IMG/VR virus record: IMGVR_UViG_3300009502_000047
Coordinates: 1 to 64,000 of that record
DNA: 64,000 nucleotides
DNA from: a virus
Direction: 5' to 3' (one strand)
The notes under the pieces are model-generated. The model made no database searches, was not told the origin of the DNA, and saw only the letters and a list, made by a program, of their open reading frames with translations. The translations under genes and the position numbers were made by a program. Within the stretch, counting starts at the first letter, position 1, and every line of letters begins with the position of its first letter. Positions 27,895 through 34,970 of this stretch are shown here, piece by piece.

Positions 27895-28479
27895 TTATGG
27901 AGATATTTTAACAGACCGCTTAAGGGTCATGTTACCAACACCCATCAATCTTGACGTTGATTGGTTGAGCATTGATGTACCTTTGAATGACCACTCACTA
28001 TGGCCTATGTCTCCTATTCCATTACCGCTCATCTCTACATTATATAGAGTGCCCGGTTTCCCACTCGTATAGAAGTCAGCGTTATTACCTACGAAGTTAG
28101 ATGTCTGCGTAGAACCACTGCCACTCGTTAATTTATCTATGTCCTTTGCTGAAGACAGACCACACTGGTTGGTTGGTGCTGTTTTAACATGTGTTGAACT
28201 CTGTGCATCATAAAGCAAGGCATTACCCTTTGATTTAACAGCACTTTCTGACTCACCTGTAGAAGTGTCCAGATACTTGCTGAACTCTGCTCCACCAGTT
28301 GCCAAGCCGCTTGCCGCATGGTCAGTCTCATCATAGGAGTTATTTCCCTTATTTACATTCACAACATTATCCATATATATGACAGTGTCACCCTTTGCAC
28401 TGGACATGATTAATGATGCCTGTGAAAGAGCAACAACTGCCATAATTAATAGGCTGAAAGTTAGTATTTCTTTAAACAT
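27895..28479 (-). CDS. Secreted protein with signal peptide, possible virion or surface protein
   Basis: A 194-residue protein. Residues 1-22 (MFKEILTFSLLIMAVVALSQ) form a signal peptide or membrane anchor. The rest is Ser/Gly/Thr/Asn-rich and repetitive in style (NKGNNSYDETDHAASG; TSGSGSTQTSNFVGNN), beta-prone, with a single Cys. It is the first gene of the leftward arm and has a separate promoter and a leader of about 160 nt with hairpins. Not recognised. Possibilities are a cell-surface protein made during infection, a pseudopilin-like protein or a membrane-linked virion protein. Confidence 0.6.
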   Translation of the reverse strand: MFKEILTFSLLIMAVVALSQASLIMSSAKGDTVIYMDNVVNVNKGNNSYDETDHAASGLATGGAEFSKYLDTSTGESESAVKSKGNALLYDAQSSTHVKTAPTNQCGLSSAKDIDKLTSGSGSTQTSNFVGNNADFYTSGKPGTLYNVEMSGNGIGDIGHSEWSFKGTSMLNQSTSRLMGVGNMTLKRSVKISP

Positions 28480-28499
28480 AGTGTTCCACCACCAAGTTA

Positions 28500-28566
28500 T
28501 TACGTAATTTTACTTCGTAAAATTACTCCAGAATAATACCGGAGTAATTTTCGTTAGAAAATTACG
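28500..28566. promoter_or_regulatory. Hairpin cluster in the leader of the secreted-protein gene
   Basis: Contains GTAATTTTAC-ttc-GTAAAATTAC (10-bp perfect stem, 28503-28525), ACTCC...GGAGT around 28525-28546, and GTAATTTTC...GAAAATTAC (28545-28565). They lie within the predicted 5' leader of the gene ending at 27895 and could control its translation or transcript stability. Confidence 0.55.
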
Positions 28567-28657
28567 GAGTTATCCAAATTAGCTGTAAAAGCCAATTTTT
28601 CATCATATTATGGGATTATTGGTTACCCCATACGAGTAACACGTATATATATATTGC

Positions 28658-28680
28658 TACCAGTATAGTAAACTTTTTTA
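28658..28680 (-). promoter_or_regulatory. Late promoter of the secreted-protein gene
   Basis: The leftward strand reads AAGTTTACTATACTGGTA. It shares TATACTGGTA with the promoter at 63845 and TATA.TGGTA with those at 21995 and 27878. A start site about 25 nt downstream would give a leader of about 160 nt. Confidence 0.6.
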
Positions 28681-29215
28681 AGCCAAGTTTTTTGTGTTGG
28701 GTTGTTTGGGTAGTTTTTGGATGTACTTAAGGTATTTAGTGTTTTTGTGTAATTGTGTTAGGAAATTACGGAGTATATAAGACTTTCTATCCAATTTGTG
28801 GATTTTTTGGATTCACTTACTGCTACCTGTTTTATATATCTATTATTGAGCATTATCTGCTTTTTTCTTCCGTGACGGAAGAAGAGATGACAGTGAATGC
28901 TCATCTGCCGTGAGGTATTCACGGTACCCCATGGAGGTGAAAATAACAGGGCAATAAGAATTGAAGATGAGTAGGGGTCAAACCCTATCATCCTTTAGTC
29001 CAGCATGACGTTAAACTGCTAGGCTGGGACAATACGATTGCGATACATTCGTACTACGACCCCTGATTACCCAGCCGACTACCACTGTTAGAAGTCGCCT
29101 CTCTAGCAGTGGCTTCGCCCCAGAGGTGAGATGTCAGTCATGCCATGACTATAAACAGGCAGGTGTAATCCCACCATTTCCACCAATGAAGGGGCACAAT
29201 CAAAGGTGTAAGACT
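28681..29215. other. Divergent control region with rightward promoter and structured leader
   Basis: No convincing gene in 535 bp. A rightward TATA box is at 28830-28838 (CCTGTTTTATATATC). At 28865-28883 is the near-perfect palindrome TTCTTCCGTGACGGAAGAA, a likely operator. Downstream the DNA is rich in pairable segments: CCGTGA/TCACGG at 28904-28920, CTGGG/CCCAG around 29025-29076, and CCACTGTTAG (29082-29091) with CTAGCAGTGG (29103-29112). The leader before the first rightward gene would be about 350 nt and strongly folded. No tRNA cloverleaf could be built. Confidence 0.55.
28865..28883. promoter_or_regulatory. Palindromic operator candidate
   Basis: TTCTTCCGTGACGGAAGAA has 9-bp arms around a single G. 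It begins about 27 bp after the TATA box at 28830-28838, at the predicted transcription start, where a dimeric repressor would block early transcription. The ribbon-helix-helix protein (61914) or the HTH protein (33624) are candidates to bind it. Confidence 0.5.
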
Positions 29216-29353
29216 ATGTTACAATATAAAATAGAAGTGGTTCTTCAGAATGGAGAACCAGCCAACCTCTATGCACCAGATGCATATGAGGCCCAGTGTA
29301 TAGCAGAAGAATTCGCATCGGCACGAGTTGTGCCCATAGTAATAGCATGGTAG
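29216..29353 (+). CDS. Small early protein of unknown function
   Basis: A 45-residue protein starting at ATG 29216, preferred over the longer frame from 29126 because AGGTG lies 7 nt upstream. Sequence: MLQYKIEVVLQNGEPANLYA, then DAYEAQCIAEEFASARVVPI. It looks like a small alpha/beta domain. The next gene has a similar start (MYYKIEALFGEVVESVNTL), so the two may be distant tandem paralogues. Confidence 0.55.
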   Translation: MLQYKIEVVLQNGEPANLYAPDAYEAQCIAEEFASARVVPIVIAW

Positions 29354-29518
29354 ATGATATCAATGTACTATAAAATTGAAGCGTTATTTGGTGAAGTTGT
29401 TGAGTCAGTCAATACACTAACATTAACAGATGCAGAGGTAGAGGAACAAGACTTCCTGCTTGCAGGGGCAGAAGTACAAGTGTACAAAATGTATGGGGTG
29501 ATGCCCTGTGCATTCTAA
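29354..29518 (+). CDS. Small early protein of unknown function
   Basis: A 54-residue frame directly after the previous stop; ATG 29354 or ATG 29363 (MYYKIEALFG). It has an acidic middle (TLTLTDAEVEEQDFLLAGAE) and overlaps the next gene by 11 bp. Resembles the preceding gene at the N-terminus. Unrecognised. Confidence 0.5.
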   Translation: MISMYYKIEALFGEVVESVNTLTLTDAEVEEQDFLLAGAEVQVYKMYGVMPCAF

Positions 29519-29717
29519 AGTAAAGCAAGATGAAATCAAGTCATATGCCATTAAGTTGGCAGTAGGTCATGGGCTGATGACATATAAGATGTCATCACTC
29601 CCCAAGTTCTATTCAGATATCAGGAAATCAGTAAAGCACTATCCTGATATTAGTGATGCAGAGATAGCAATCGAACTGACAAAGATCATGTTTGACCGCA
29701 TAAAGATGGGATGGTAA
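29508..29717 (+). CDS. Small helical early protein
   Basis: A 69-residue protein with GTG start 29508 overlapping the preceding gene. Mostly helical and basic (VKQDEIKSYAIKLAVGHGLM; SDAEIAIELTKIMFDRIKMG). No known motif. Its position in the first rightward cluster suggests an early host-interaction role. Confidence 0.5.
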   Translation: MHSKVKQDEIKSYAIKLAVGHGLMTYKMSSLPKFYSDIRKSVKHYPDISDAEIAIELTKIMFDRIKMGW

Positions 29718-29718
29718 C

Positions 29719-30039
29719 ATGAAAACTAAAGTTGTAGAGGGAAAGGTAACGGCAATCACCGTTACTTTTGAAAGTATGACTCTATCAGTATCAGAGTATG
29801 TCTTCTTAAACAAAAAGTTTGGAGAATTCAAACTCGATTATTATATCGATGGAATTATTAGCAGGTTGAGAAGCTACGAAAACAACACATATTGGATGGA
29901 TAGCCCAGAAACCGTCCAAATGTGGACGGATGCCTGTAAGATACAGGCAAGAATGATAGAGTCAATGAACTCTATCTCACAAAAAGGAGAGTGGAAAATA
30001 AAACATGAAAAGAATGGGATATGTGATACATATGAGTAA
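29719..30039 (+). CDS. Early protein of unknown function
   Basis: A 106-residue protein starting one base after the previous stop. The N-terminal half is beta-prone (TKVVEGKVTAITVTFESMTL), the rest helical with Trp residues (MWTDACKIQARMIESMNSIS). It overlaps the next gene by 35 bp. Unrecognised. Confidence 0.5.
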   Translation: MKTKVVEGKVTAITVTFESMTLSVSEYVFLNKKFGEFKLDYYIDGIISRLRSYENNTYWMDSPETVQMWTDACKIQARMIESMNSISQKGEWKIKHEKNGICDTYE

Positions 30040-30241
30040 TTTCACTATCAAGCAAAGAGAGTTGATGATGATAATGTGGGACATTTTATGGGATGACCCA
30101 CAGGAGTGGTACAAAGTACCAGATATCACTTCCCATAAAGCCCGTACATTGAGAGCATTGGAGAGGAAAGGATGGATAAGAGTACTGCACAGAACTGATA
30201 CAGGTTGCCCCTGTGTCATACGCCCAAGATACCCAAAGTAG
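30005..30241 (+). CDS. Small winged-helix-like protein
   Basis: About 78 residues (ATG 30005; ATG 30032, MSNFTIKQREL, is also plausible). The core looks like a compact wHTH: TIKQRELMMIMWDILWDDPQ, then HKARTLRALERKGWIRVLHR, followed by a beta wing with TGCPCVIRP. 'raL.rkGwi.v...' is a typical recognition-helix-and-wing pattern. A possible early transcription factor; last gene before a hairpin pair. Confidence 0.55.
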   Translation: MKRMGYVIHMSNFTIKQRELMMIMWDILWDDPQEWYKVPDITSHKARTLRALERKGWIRVLHRTDTGCPCVIRPRYPK

Positions 30242-30313
30242 ATGGGCCTCCTATTAGCACAACAGGCAATTAGCCTAAATGTGCATTCAATCAAAACACC
30301 TATTTTCACACAG

Positions 30314-30365
30314 GGACATCCGGGTTCACATACGGATGTCCTTCTACCCACCTGAGCACGTGGGT
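30314..30365. terminator. Two adjacent hairpins between early gene groups
   Basis: GGACATCCG (30314-30322) pairs perfectly with CGGATGTCC (30333-30341), and ACCCAC (30346-30351) with GTGGGT (30360-30365). They lie in the only sizeable gap (30242-30391) within the first rightward cluster. No T-run follows, so attenuation or RNA processing is as likely as termination. Confidence 0.45.
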
Positions 30366-30391
30366 TACCAACTACTCAACAGGAGATAATC

Positions 30392-30637
30392 ATGGTAGAC
30401 CCATACGAAGCCAAACTCCGAAAGGAGTGGTGCCTCGGTAAGTTGCTGTATCTTAAGTCAGCAATGACACCAAAGCAAACCGAGTTAATCAGAAAACTGA
30501 TTGAACTCGAGGGAACCCCATATTATTGGGGCGAGAGTGATGACTTCAAAGACATAACTGTCAAAGAGTTACAGCAGAAATGCTTTAACTGCTGTTACTA
30601 TGACAGTTACAGTGTTTATTATAGGGACGTGAAATAA
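30392..30637 (+). CDS. Small Cys-containing protein
   Basis: An 81-residue protein with a strong ribosome site (CAGGAGATAATC before ATG). The helical N-terminus (EWCLGKLLYLKSAMTPKQTE) is followed by an aromatic, Cys-rich tail (CFNCCYYDSYSVYYRD). A metal site in the tail is possible. First gene after the hairpin pair. Unrecognised. Confidence 0.5.
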   Translation: MVDPYEAKLRKEWCLGKLLYLKSAMTPKQTELIRKLIELEGTPYYWGESDDFKDITVKELQQKCFNCCYYDSYSVYYRDVK

Positions 30638-30638
30638 A

Positions 30639-30824
30639 ATGGCAGAACTAATTGTACCGAATAACATGGCTTCGTCAGAAGTCGGAGTGCCCAGCAAAGG
30701 TGGGGCACTAAAAGTGTACTACAATGCGAACAACTATCGACAATCTATTCGCACCATAGACAATGCGATACGACTACACAAGTACTTCTTTGAGGAGTAC
30801 CAGAAGATACACGAGGTGAAGTAA
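30639..30824 (+). CDS. Small early protein of unknown function
   Basis: A 61-residue protein. Polar N-terminus (AELIVPNNMASSEVGVPSKG), then a helical C-terminal half (YRQSIRTIDNAIRLHKYFFE). It starts 1 bp after one gene and ends at the base before the next ATG. Unrecognised. Confidence 0.5.
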   Translation: MAELIVPNNMASSEVGVPSKGGALKVYYNANNYRQSIRTIDNAIRLHKYFFEEYQKIHEVK

Positions 30825-31076
30825 ATGACAGGGTATGTTCCGATGCAATATAACTCGGAAACAAAAAGGATGGAATTCATTCCGACAAAGACTGCTCTCA
30901 AAGCAGCAGTTAAGGCTGGGAGAGAACTCCCAGTCATCAACCCCAATCATCAGGATGAATACAATCGAGCAGTTGCAGAAACTGTGGCTATAGTAGGGCC
31001 TGATCCCTACAAGAACCGCAAGTGGTACGCCACAGTCACAGTTGACTGTGAGGGATTTATTGTAACGGTGAAATAA
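30825..31076 (+). CDS. Small early protein of unknown function
   Basis: An 83-residue protein with GAGGTGA just before the ATG. It contains YNSETKRMEFIPTKTALKAA, then VINPNHQDEYNRAVAETVAI, and a beta-type end (YATVTVDCEGFIVTVK). No catalytic or metal motif. Unrecognised. Confidence 0.5.
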   Translation: MTGYVPMQYNSETKRMEFIPTKTALKAAVKAGRELPVINPNHQDEYNRAVAETVAIVGPDPYKNRKWYATVTVDCEGFIVTVK

Positions 31077-31077
31077 A

Positions 31078-31317
31078 ATGGCAGAGAAATATAACGGATG
31101 GACAAACTATGAGACATGGGCGGTTAACCTGTGGCTCACTAATGATGCAGAAAGTTATAGATATTACTCTAAACTCTCTGTGGATGAGTTAAAAGAAGAA
31201 ATAGAGAACAGTGCACCCACCAATGGGTGCTGTAATCTCTATGCAGACTTGTTGAATTCGGCTCTTTCCAGTGTAAACTGGTATGAGATCGTTAAGTCAT
31301 TTAGGAGTGATGAGTAA
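31078..31317 (+). CDS. DUF7249-type small protein
   Basis: A 79-residue protein with the diagnostic opening NGWTNYETWAVNLWLTNDAE, found in a small conserved family widespread in phages and archaeal viruses. The rest is helical (SVDELKEEIENSAPTNGCCN, then DLLNSALSSVNWYEIVKSF). Function of the family is not known to me. It overlaps the next gene at the stop/start (TAATG). Confidence 0.7.
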   Translation: MAEKYNGWTNYETWAVNLWLTNDAESYRYYSKLSVDELKEEIENSAPTNGCCNLYADLLNSALSSVNWYEIVKSFRSDE

Positions 31318-31694
31318 TGTTAGCAACAGTTAGATGTAAAAAGTGCAACATAACATTTAAACTAGACATAGGTGATAAGTCACCTGATGAAGTTGTAGAA
31401 GGATGGAAGAACATAGATAGTTTCCACTGCAAAGTAGGTTGCCATGTGGAATTGAGTAGCCCAGCCAACTACTGGAACATAATTTCACTGGGAGAAGGTC
31501 ATGCTCCCTCCGATGAAGAGTTCATGGAGCGGTTTAAAGGCCGTGAAACATGGACTACCGAGGAGTTTAGTCAACAGTTTAAAGATATTGGGTTCTGTGC
31601 TCCATGTGTCACAGGGACACATATCCCAACAGGAAGGAAGATGGTGCTGGAGTTCTGTCACACTCCATCAGGAAAACGTATTTATTATGACTAA
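31317..31694 (+). CDS. Zinc-ribbon protein of unknown function
   Basis: A 125-residue protein. The N-terminal part has CKKC (residues 8-11) and later C...C (FHCKVGC), enough for a zinc ribbon. A second pair (GFCAPC) lies near residue 95, with a His and Cys near the end. The middle is acidic (EGHAPSDEEFMERFKGRETW). Probably nucleic-acid or protein binding; not recognised further. Confidence 0.55.
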   Translation: MLATVRCKKCNITFKLDIGDKSPDEVVEGWKNIDSFHCKVGCHVELSSPANYWNIISLGEGHAPSDEEFMERFKGRETWTTEEFSQQFKDIGFCAPCVTGTHIPTGRKMVLEFCHTPSGKRIYYD

Positions 31695-31842
31695 ATATAG
31701 AACGTGCCGGATATGTAAATGCAGGATAAACATATCCAAACAAAACCATTCTTATGGTATCATAGGAAGGGTTAAACACTTCTTTTGTTGGGAGTGTTCA
31801 GGTGTAAAGGCAGATGAATACCTAGATAACGGAGGTGAATAA
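31687..31842 (+). CDS. 51-residue zinc-finger microprotein
   Basis: Starts at ATG 31687, 8 bp inside the previous gene. MTKYRTCRICKCRINISKQN contains CxxCxC; HFFCWECSG supplies CxxC. The four-Cys arrangement fits a small treble-clef or ribbon finger. The tail DEYLDNGGE is acidic. Its stop overlaps the next ATG. Confidence 0.65.
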   Translation: MTKYRTCRICKCRINISKQNHSYGIIGRVKHFFCWECSGVKADEYLDNGGE

Positions 31843-32057
31843 TGGTTTGTAGATTTTACCATCACCTATCACCTGATGAGGGTGATGGAGAGACATGTGA
31901 GTATGAAGATGCTTACTGTCCAATGTATAGCGAAGAAAGAGGCCAACAGTTACTCTGTGAGGATGTAAGTGGATGGCAATGCATCAATGTTGACACAAGA
32001 GACCCCGATGATGCCTACGAGAGGTGGAGGGATGAAAGGAGTGAACACAATGACTAA
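31842..32057 (+). CDS. Small CxxxxxYCP-type Cys-rich protein
   Basis: A 71-residue acidic protein. VCRFYHHLSPDEGDGETCEY followed by YCPMY and two further Cys matches the pattern of the protein at 38884-39165 (NCPFFYTAQDNGDSYGC, then YCPFY), so the two look paralogous. The C-terminus is Asp/Arg-rich (RDPDDAYERWRDERSE). Probable zinc binder. Confidence 0.6.
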   Translation: MVCRFYHHLSPDEGDGETCEYEDAYCPMYSEERGQQLLCEDVSGWQCINVDTRDPDDAYERWRDERSEHND

Positions 32058-32715
32058 ACAGTACAAAGTAACACTGTCCTTTGGCAGTGGTAAAATGGGA
32101 GCGTCAGATGGATCAAAGACAAAGGCCATTGGGCCTGATGGATTAATAAGATCCATCAACACCAATCCGTTATCAAATCCATTCTGTATGTATAATAGTC
32201 AGATAACCACACCATGGAATGTGTGTGGTCACTGCTATTCCATCAAAATGTGTAGACAATCACGCCAGAACTGTGTAGGTGCATGGGAGCGTAACTCCAT
32301 AGCACTAAGTAATATGTCTTTGGAGGCTAAAGACTTCCAACCTCCCAGACCAGAGGAGGATGTCATACGTATTAACAGTCATGGTGAACTGATAAACCGG
32401 CAGCATCTTCTGAACACATATGAGTTTGCCAATGCATATCCCAATGTGTTGGTGGTGTTGTGGACAAAGAGGGCCAATCTTTTACTGGGGACAATCCAAC
32501 CCCCAGAGAACTATAGAATAATCTATAGTAACCCTAGCCTTGATCATGTGAGACATAGACCCCCAATAGAAACAGGTATAATAAATGGGATATTTAATGT
32601 GGTTACTAATCACAATGACCCAGAGATAAACTGCATTGGGAAATGTAGAGCATGTATGCGATGTTACCAATGGGATGAGATGCCCGGTGTGATAATAGAA
32701 GGGATGAAGAAATAA
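32050..32715 (+). CDS. GP88-like family protein
   Basis: A 221-residue protein starting at ATG 32050, 8 bp inside the previous gene, chosen over an upstream in-frame ATG. Landmarks: NPFCMYNSQITTPWNVCGHC then YSIKMCRQSRQNC, RINSHGELINRQHLLNTYEF, YPNVLVVLWTKR and CIGKCRACMRCY. The mix 'CgyCYa..k', 'SHGEl' and 'alWTKr' is what I recall for the phage gene-product-88 family, whose biochemical role is unknown to me. Two Cys clusters could bind a metal or Fe-S cluster. Assigned from motif memory only. Confidence 0.6.
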   Translation: MTKQYKVTLSFGSGKMGASDGSKTKAIGPDGLIRSINTNPLSNPFCMYNSQITTPWNVCGHCYSIKMCRQSRQNCVGAWERNSIALSNMSLEAKDFQPPRPEEDVIRINSHGELINRQHLLNTYEFANAYPNVLVVLWTKRANLLLGTIQPPENYRIIYSNPSLDHVRHRPPIETGIINGIFNVVTNHNDPEINCIGKCRACMRCYQWDEMPGVIIEGMKK

Positions 32716-32793
32716 TTAATCATCCCTTCCTCCTATATTCTGGCCCTGATAGCCATTGCTATGGTTGTCAGGCGATTAACGGAGGAACAAAAA

Positions 32794-33030
32794 ATGGTAG
32801 CAAACACAACCACCAACAACATGGTACAGAATCTGAACAACATCCTGAATCAGATCAAATACATGGATGAACAGTTATTAAAGTTCAGTGTACTCTATGC
32901 AAATACACCTATTGAACAGGATGTAGCCATGAAGATGGCGATGTTCGAGATGCAGATTAACCAACTATCAGCCAAGGCTGATGGGTTAATCAACCATATA
33001 TCCAAATATACATACAATTACCGCATGTGA
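32794..33030 (+). CDS. Small coiled-coil protein
   Basis: A 78-residue protein from ATG 32794, chosen because GGAGG lies 9 nt upstream; an earlier in-frame ATG at 32761 lacks this. Long helix, heptad-like (NNMVQNLNNILNQIKYMDEQ; MAMFEMQINQLSAKADGLIN). Its stop codon sits inside a small hairpin (TACCGC/GCGGTA). Unrecognised. Confidence 0.55.
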   Translation: MVANTTTNNMVQNLNNILNQIKYMDEQLLKFSVLYANTPIEQDVAMKMAMFEMQINQLSAKADGLINHISKYTYNYRM

Positions 33031-33064
33031 GCGGTAACTCACTCAAATTTTTAAGGTGATTACA

Positions 33065-33292
33065 ATGAAACTAAAAATATATTTTGACGATAAGACATCT
33101 GTTGAGTACTATTGTATACAGTCGATGTATCATGACAACATCAATGACATCTCCCTATTCTACTTGGAAGATGGTAGTGATTTATTCTATCATGATGGTG
33201 ACAAGAAGATAACAGTGTATAACGATGGAATGAGCATAAACAGTATACCATCCCTCATCTACAAAAATATTCGATCCATCTCACTATACTAA
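33065..33292 (+). CDS. Small beta-rich protein of unknown function
   Basis: A 75-residue protein from ATG 33065 with AAGGTG 9 nt upstream. Alternating beta strands (KLKIYFDDKTSVEYYCIQSM; SLFYLEDGSDLFYHDGDKKI). Last gene of the first rightward cluster. Unrecognised. Confidence 0.5.
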   Translation: MKLKIYFDDKTSVEYYCIQSMYHDNINDISLFYLEDGSDLFYHDGDKKITVYNDGMSINSIPSLIYKNIRSISLY

Positions 33293-33623
33293 TCTTTTTA
33301 TCACCACACAATAACAGTGGGTCATACCATTGTCATTGCATAACCCAGCGTGCAGGGTGAATTGCACTTGGCAATCATAGCACGAAAAGTACGAGATTGC
33401 CGTTGGGTAATTCCAGCAATATGCCCTTAAGTTGGGACTCCTTATCGCCCCTATAATACATGGCCTACCATTAAGCGCCATGCCCCAACCTAACATATTA
33501 GGCGCCAATTAAAACACGAGGCCCAAATAGCAGTTAGACTAATTCAGCAAAACCCACATACAAATAATAAGCCAATTTTCATTAAGCGAAAAAATTATAT
33601 TAAATCAGTTATACTTTAATCAA
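33293..33623. other. Non-coding gap between convergent genes, with inverted repeats
   Basis: 331 bp without a supportable gene, between a rightward gene end and a leftward gene end. Pairable segments: TGGGT (33318-33322) with ACCCA (33343-33347), and GGCAATC (33370-33376) with GATTGCC (33395-33401). The motif GCGCCA occurs near 33473 and, as GGCGCCAA, near 33500. It may hold bidirectional terminators or a small RNA. No T-arm or cloverleaf was found. Confidence 0.4.
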
Positions 33624-34208
33624 CTAGACACTATCTATGCCACGCTGCACTATCTCTATGGCTATATCCTTAACAGCCACGGGTTTATACCTGCCATCCT
33701 CAAAAACCAGCAAATTATCCTTATTAACTATCACCCGCATCATCTTCATTAGGCCCACATGTATAGCAAAATGCTGCTCTATATCCCTACAGACATATAC
33801 ATTAGCCTCATCTGTATTAGACGGATCACAATCAATATAATGTCGCCTAAATGCCATTGGATCAACTAACATCAAGTCCTTCACATAGTCCAAAATATCA
33901 TTAATCGGCCTACTAAACAGCACCTGTAACTCAAAGATATCCTTCGTAATAAACCATTCAGGCAATAATTGACGCTCTTCGGAGCTCCAAACTGACATGT
34001 CCCTCTTTGGTGTCTTCTGTGACGTAGTACCCCACCTACTACTTATCAAAGGTGTCCGCATAATAACAGAAGGCTCTCCTTTTCGCTTTAAATTCTGAAC
34101 GGCCCTATATACCTGCCTCGTTGACACTTTCATAGCCTCTGCCATCTCCTGCGCGGTCTGCTTTCCATACATATTTATCACATAACCCTCTAACTCCGTA
34201 CAACGCAT
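33624..34208 (-). CDS. HTH transcriptional regulator
   Basis: A 194-residue leftward gene between two rightward blocks. The N-terminal winged-helix motif is clear: VINMYGKQTAQEMAEAMKVS, then TRQVYRAVQNLKRKGEP. The C-terminal two thirds has no recognised domain (SRPINDILDYVKDLMLVDPM; HFAIHVGLMKMMRVIVNKDN) and may sense or dimerise. A TATA-like TTAAATAT about 28 nt before the ATG predicts a leaderless mRNA, and a TACATGTGACATAC element lies just upstream, so autoregulation is likely. Candidate master switch between early and later blocks. Confidence 0.7.
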   Translation of the reverse strand: MRCTELEGYVINMYGKQTAQEMAEAMKVSTRQVYRAVQNLKRKGEPSVIMRTPLISSRWGTTSQKTPKRDMSVWSSEERQLLPEWFITKDIFELQVLFSRPINDILDYVKDLMLVDPMAFRRHYIDCDPSNTDEANVYVCRDIEQHFAIHVGLMKMMRVIVNKDNLLVFEDGRYKPVAVKDIAIEIVQRGIDSV

Positions 34209-34245
34209 ATTTATCTATTTAAGCCCCAAATATTTAACCTTTTTC

Positions 34246-34466
34246 TACATGTGACATACCACTACAGGCCATCTATGACCATACTGCACCCTGCTCAAAT
34301 CGAGTTCATAAATTAGCCTCTGATTGTCCATTAAATGGCGTAAATCGTTCTGAATACATGCGACATGCATTCTAAGGCCGTAGGAGGCTGCGCGTTTTTT
34401 TGGGCATTTTAATCAATTTTTTTTCCCTTAAACGGATTTTAATCGCTCTGAATACATGCGACATGC
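34246..34466. repeat. Iteron-like repeats, TACATGYGACATRC core
   Basis: Copies at 34346-34368 and 34444-34466 share about 20 identical bases (TCTGAATACATGCGACATGC) 98 bp apart; 34246-34259 (TACATGTGACATAC) is a diverged core next to the promoter of the HTH gene. They could be operator sites for that regulator or origin iterons. Confidence 0.65.
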
Positions 34467-34535
34467 GTGTAAAAATCGAAATGCTCGTTTTTTGCTTAGA
34501 TGGAATCGGGGTTCAGAATGGACTCCGATTGACTT

Positions 34536-34584
34536 TTGCAGCAAAACGAACATATAAATAATACGATTAGCGTCCATGTTTCGA
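34536..34584 (+). promoter_or_regulatory. Paired CGARCATATAAA elements
   Basis: CGAACATATAAATAA and CGAGCATATAAAGAT occur about 33 bp apart. Each has a TATA-box-like core with an identical CGARCA prefix that may act as BRE. No gene starts directly downstream. Confidence 0.4.
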
Positions 34585-34937
34585 GCATATAAAGATTTCA
34601 CATTTTATTAAAAAAAACTCTCACATAACGACATTTTTAGAAGGGGGTCAAGGTTTAGGGTCTTGACCATGTAAAAATACACCCACCACAAAAATATGTA
34701 ATTCTAAGACAAAAGGTAATAAATCACGAAACACCTTGTTGTAGAGATATCTTCCCAACACTATATAAAACCACCCCTTCAATCTCCCCGTATCATCCCC
34801 CAAATTTAATCCCCCCATTACCTACACAACAACCCTTAAGTATCACTCCCAAAAACTTCCAAACAACGCTGCGCTCATTTCCCAATAAGCCAACTTTTAC
34901 AGCCAAATTACCTTTACTTTCTTTACAATCTTAACAA

Positions 34938-34970
34938 CCTTTATATGCTGATAAACCAACCTATTATAGT
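34938..34970 (+). promoter_or_regulatory. Rightward TATA promoter before the middle gene block
   Basis: AACCTTTATATGCTG at 34936-34950 resembles ACCTTTATATTGG at 45281. A second TATA (CCTATTATAGTGC) follows at 34960-34971. Transcripts from here would carry a leader of about 290 nt, with hairpins, before ATG 35254. Confidence 0.5.

Noticed and set aside
28758-28991. Leftward 77-codon frame in the divergent control region
   Set aside because: It crosses the TATA box and palindrome, has low-complexity sequence and no ribosome site.
28960-29080. tRNA-like GGGGTCAAACCC segment in the leader region
   Set aside because: No matching acceptor or D arm could be placed at the correct spacing.
29126-29215. 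N-terminal extension of the first rightward gene
   Set aside because: The extension is Cys/Pro-rich without a ribosome site, whereas ATG 29216 has AGGTG at good spacing.
33284-33508. Leftward 74-codon frame between convergent genes
   Set aside because: No start context, no neighbours in operon, and it covers inverted repeats.
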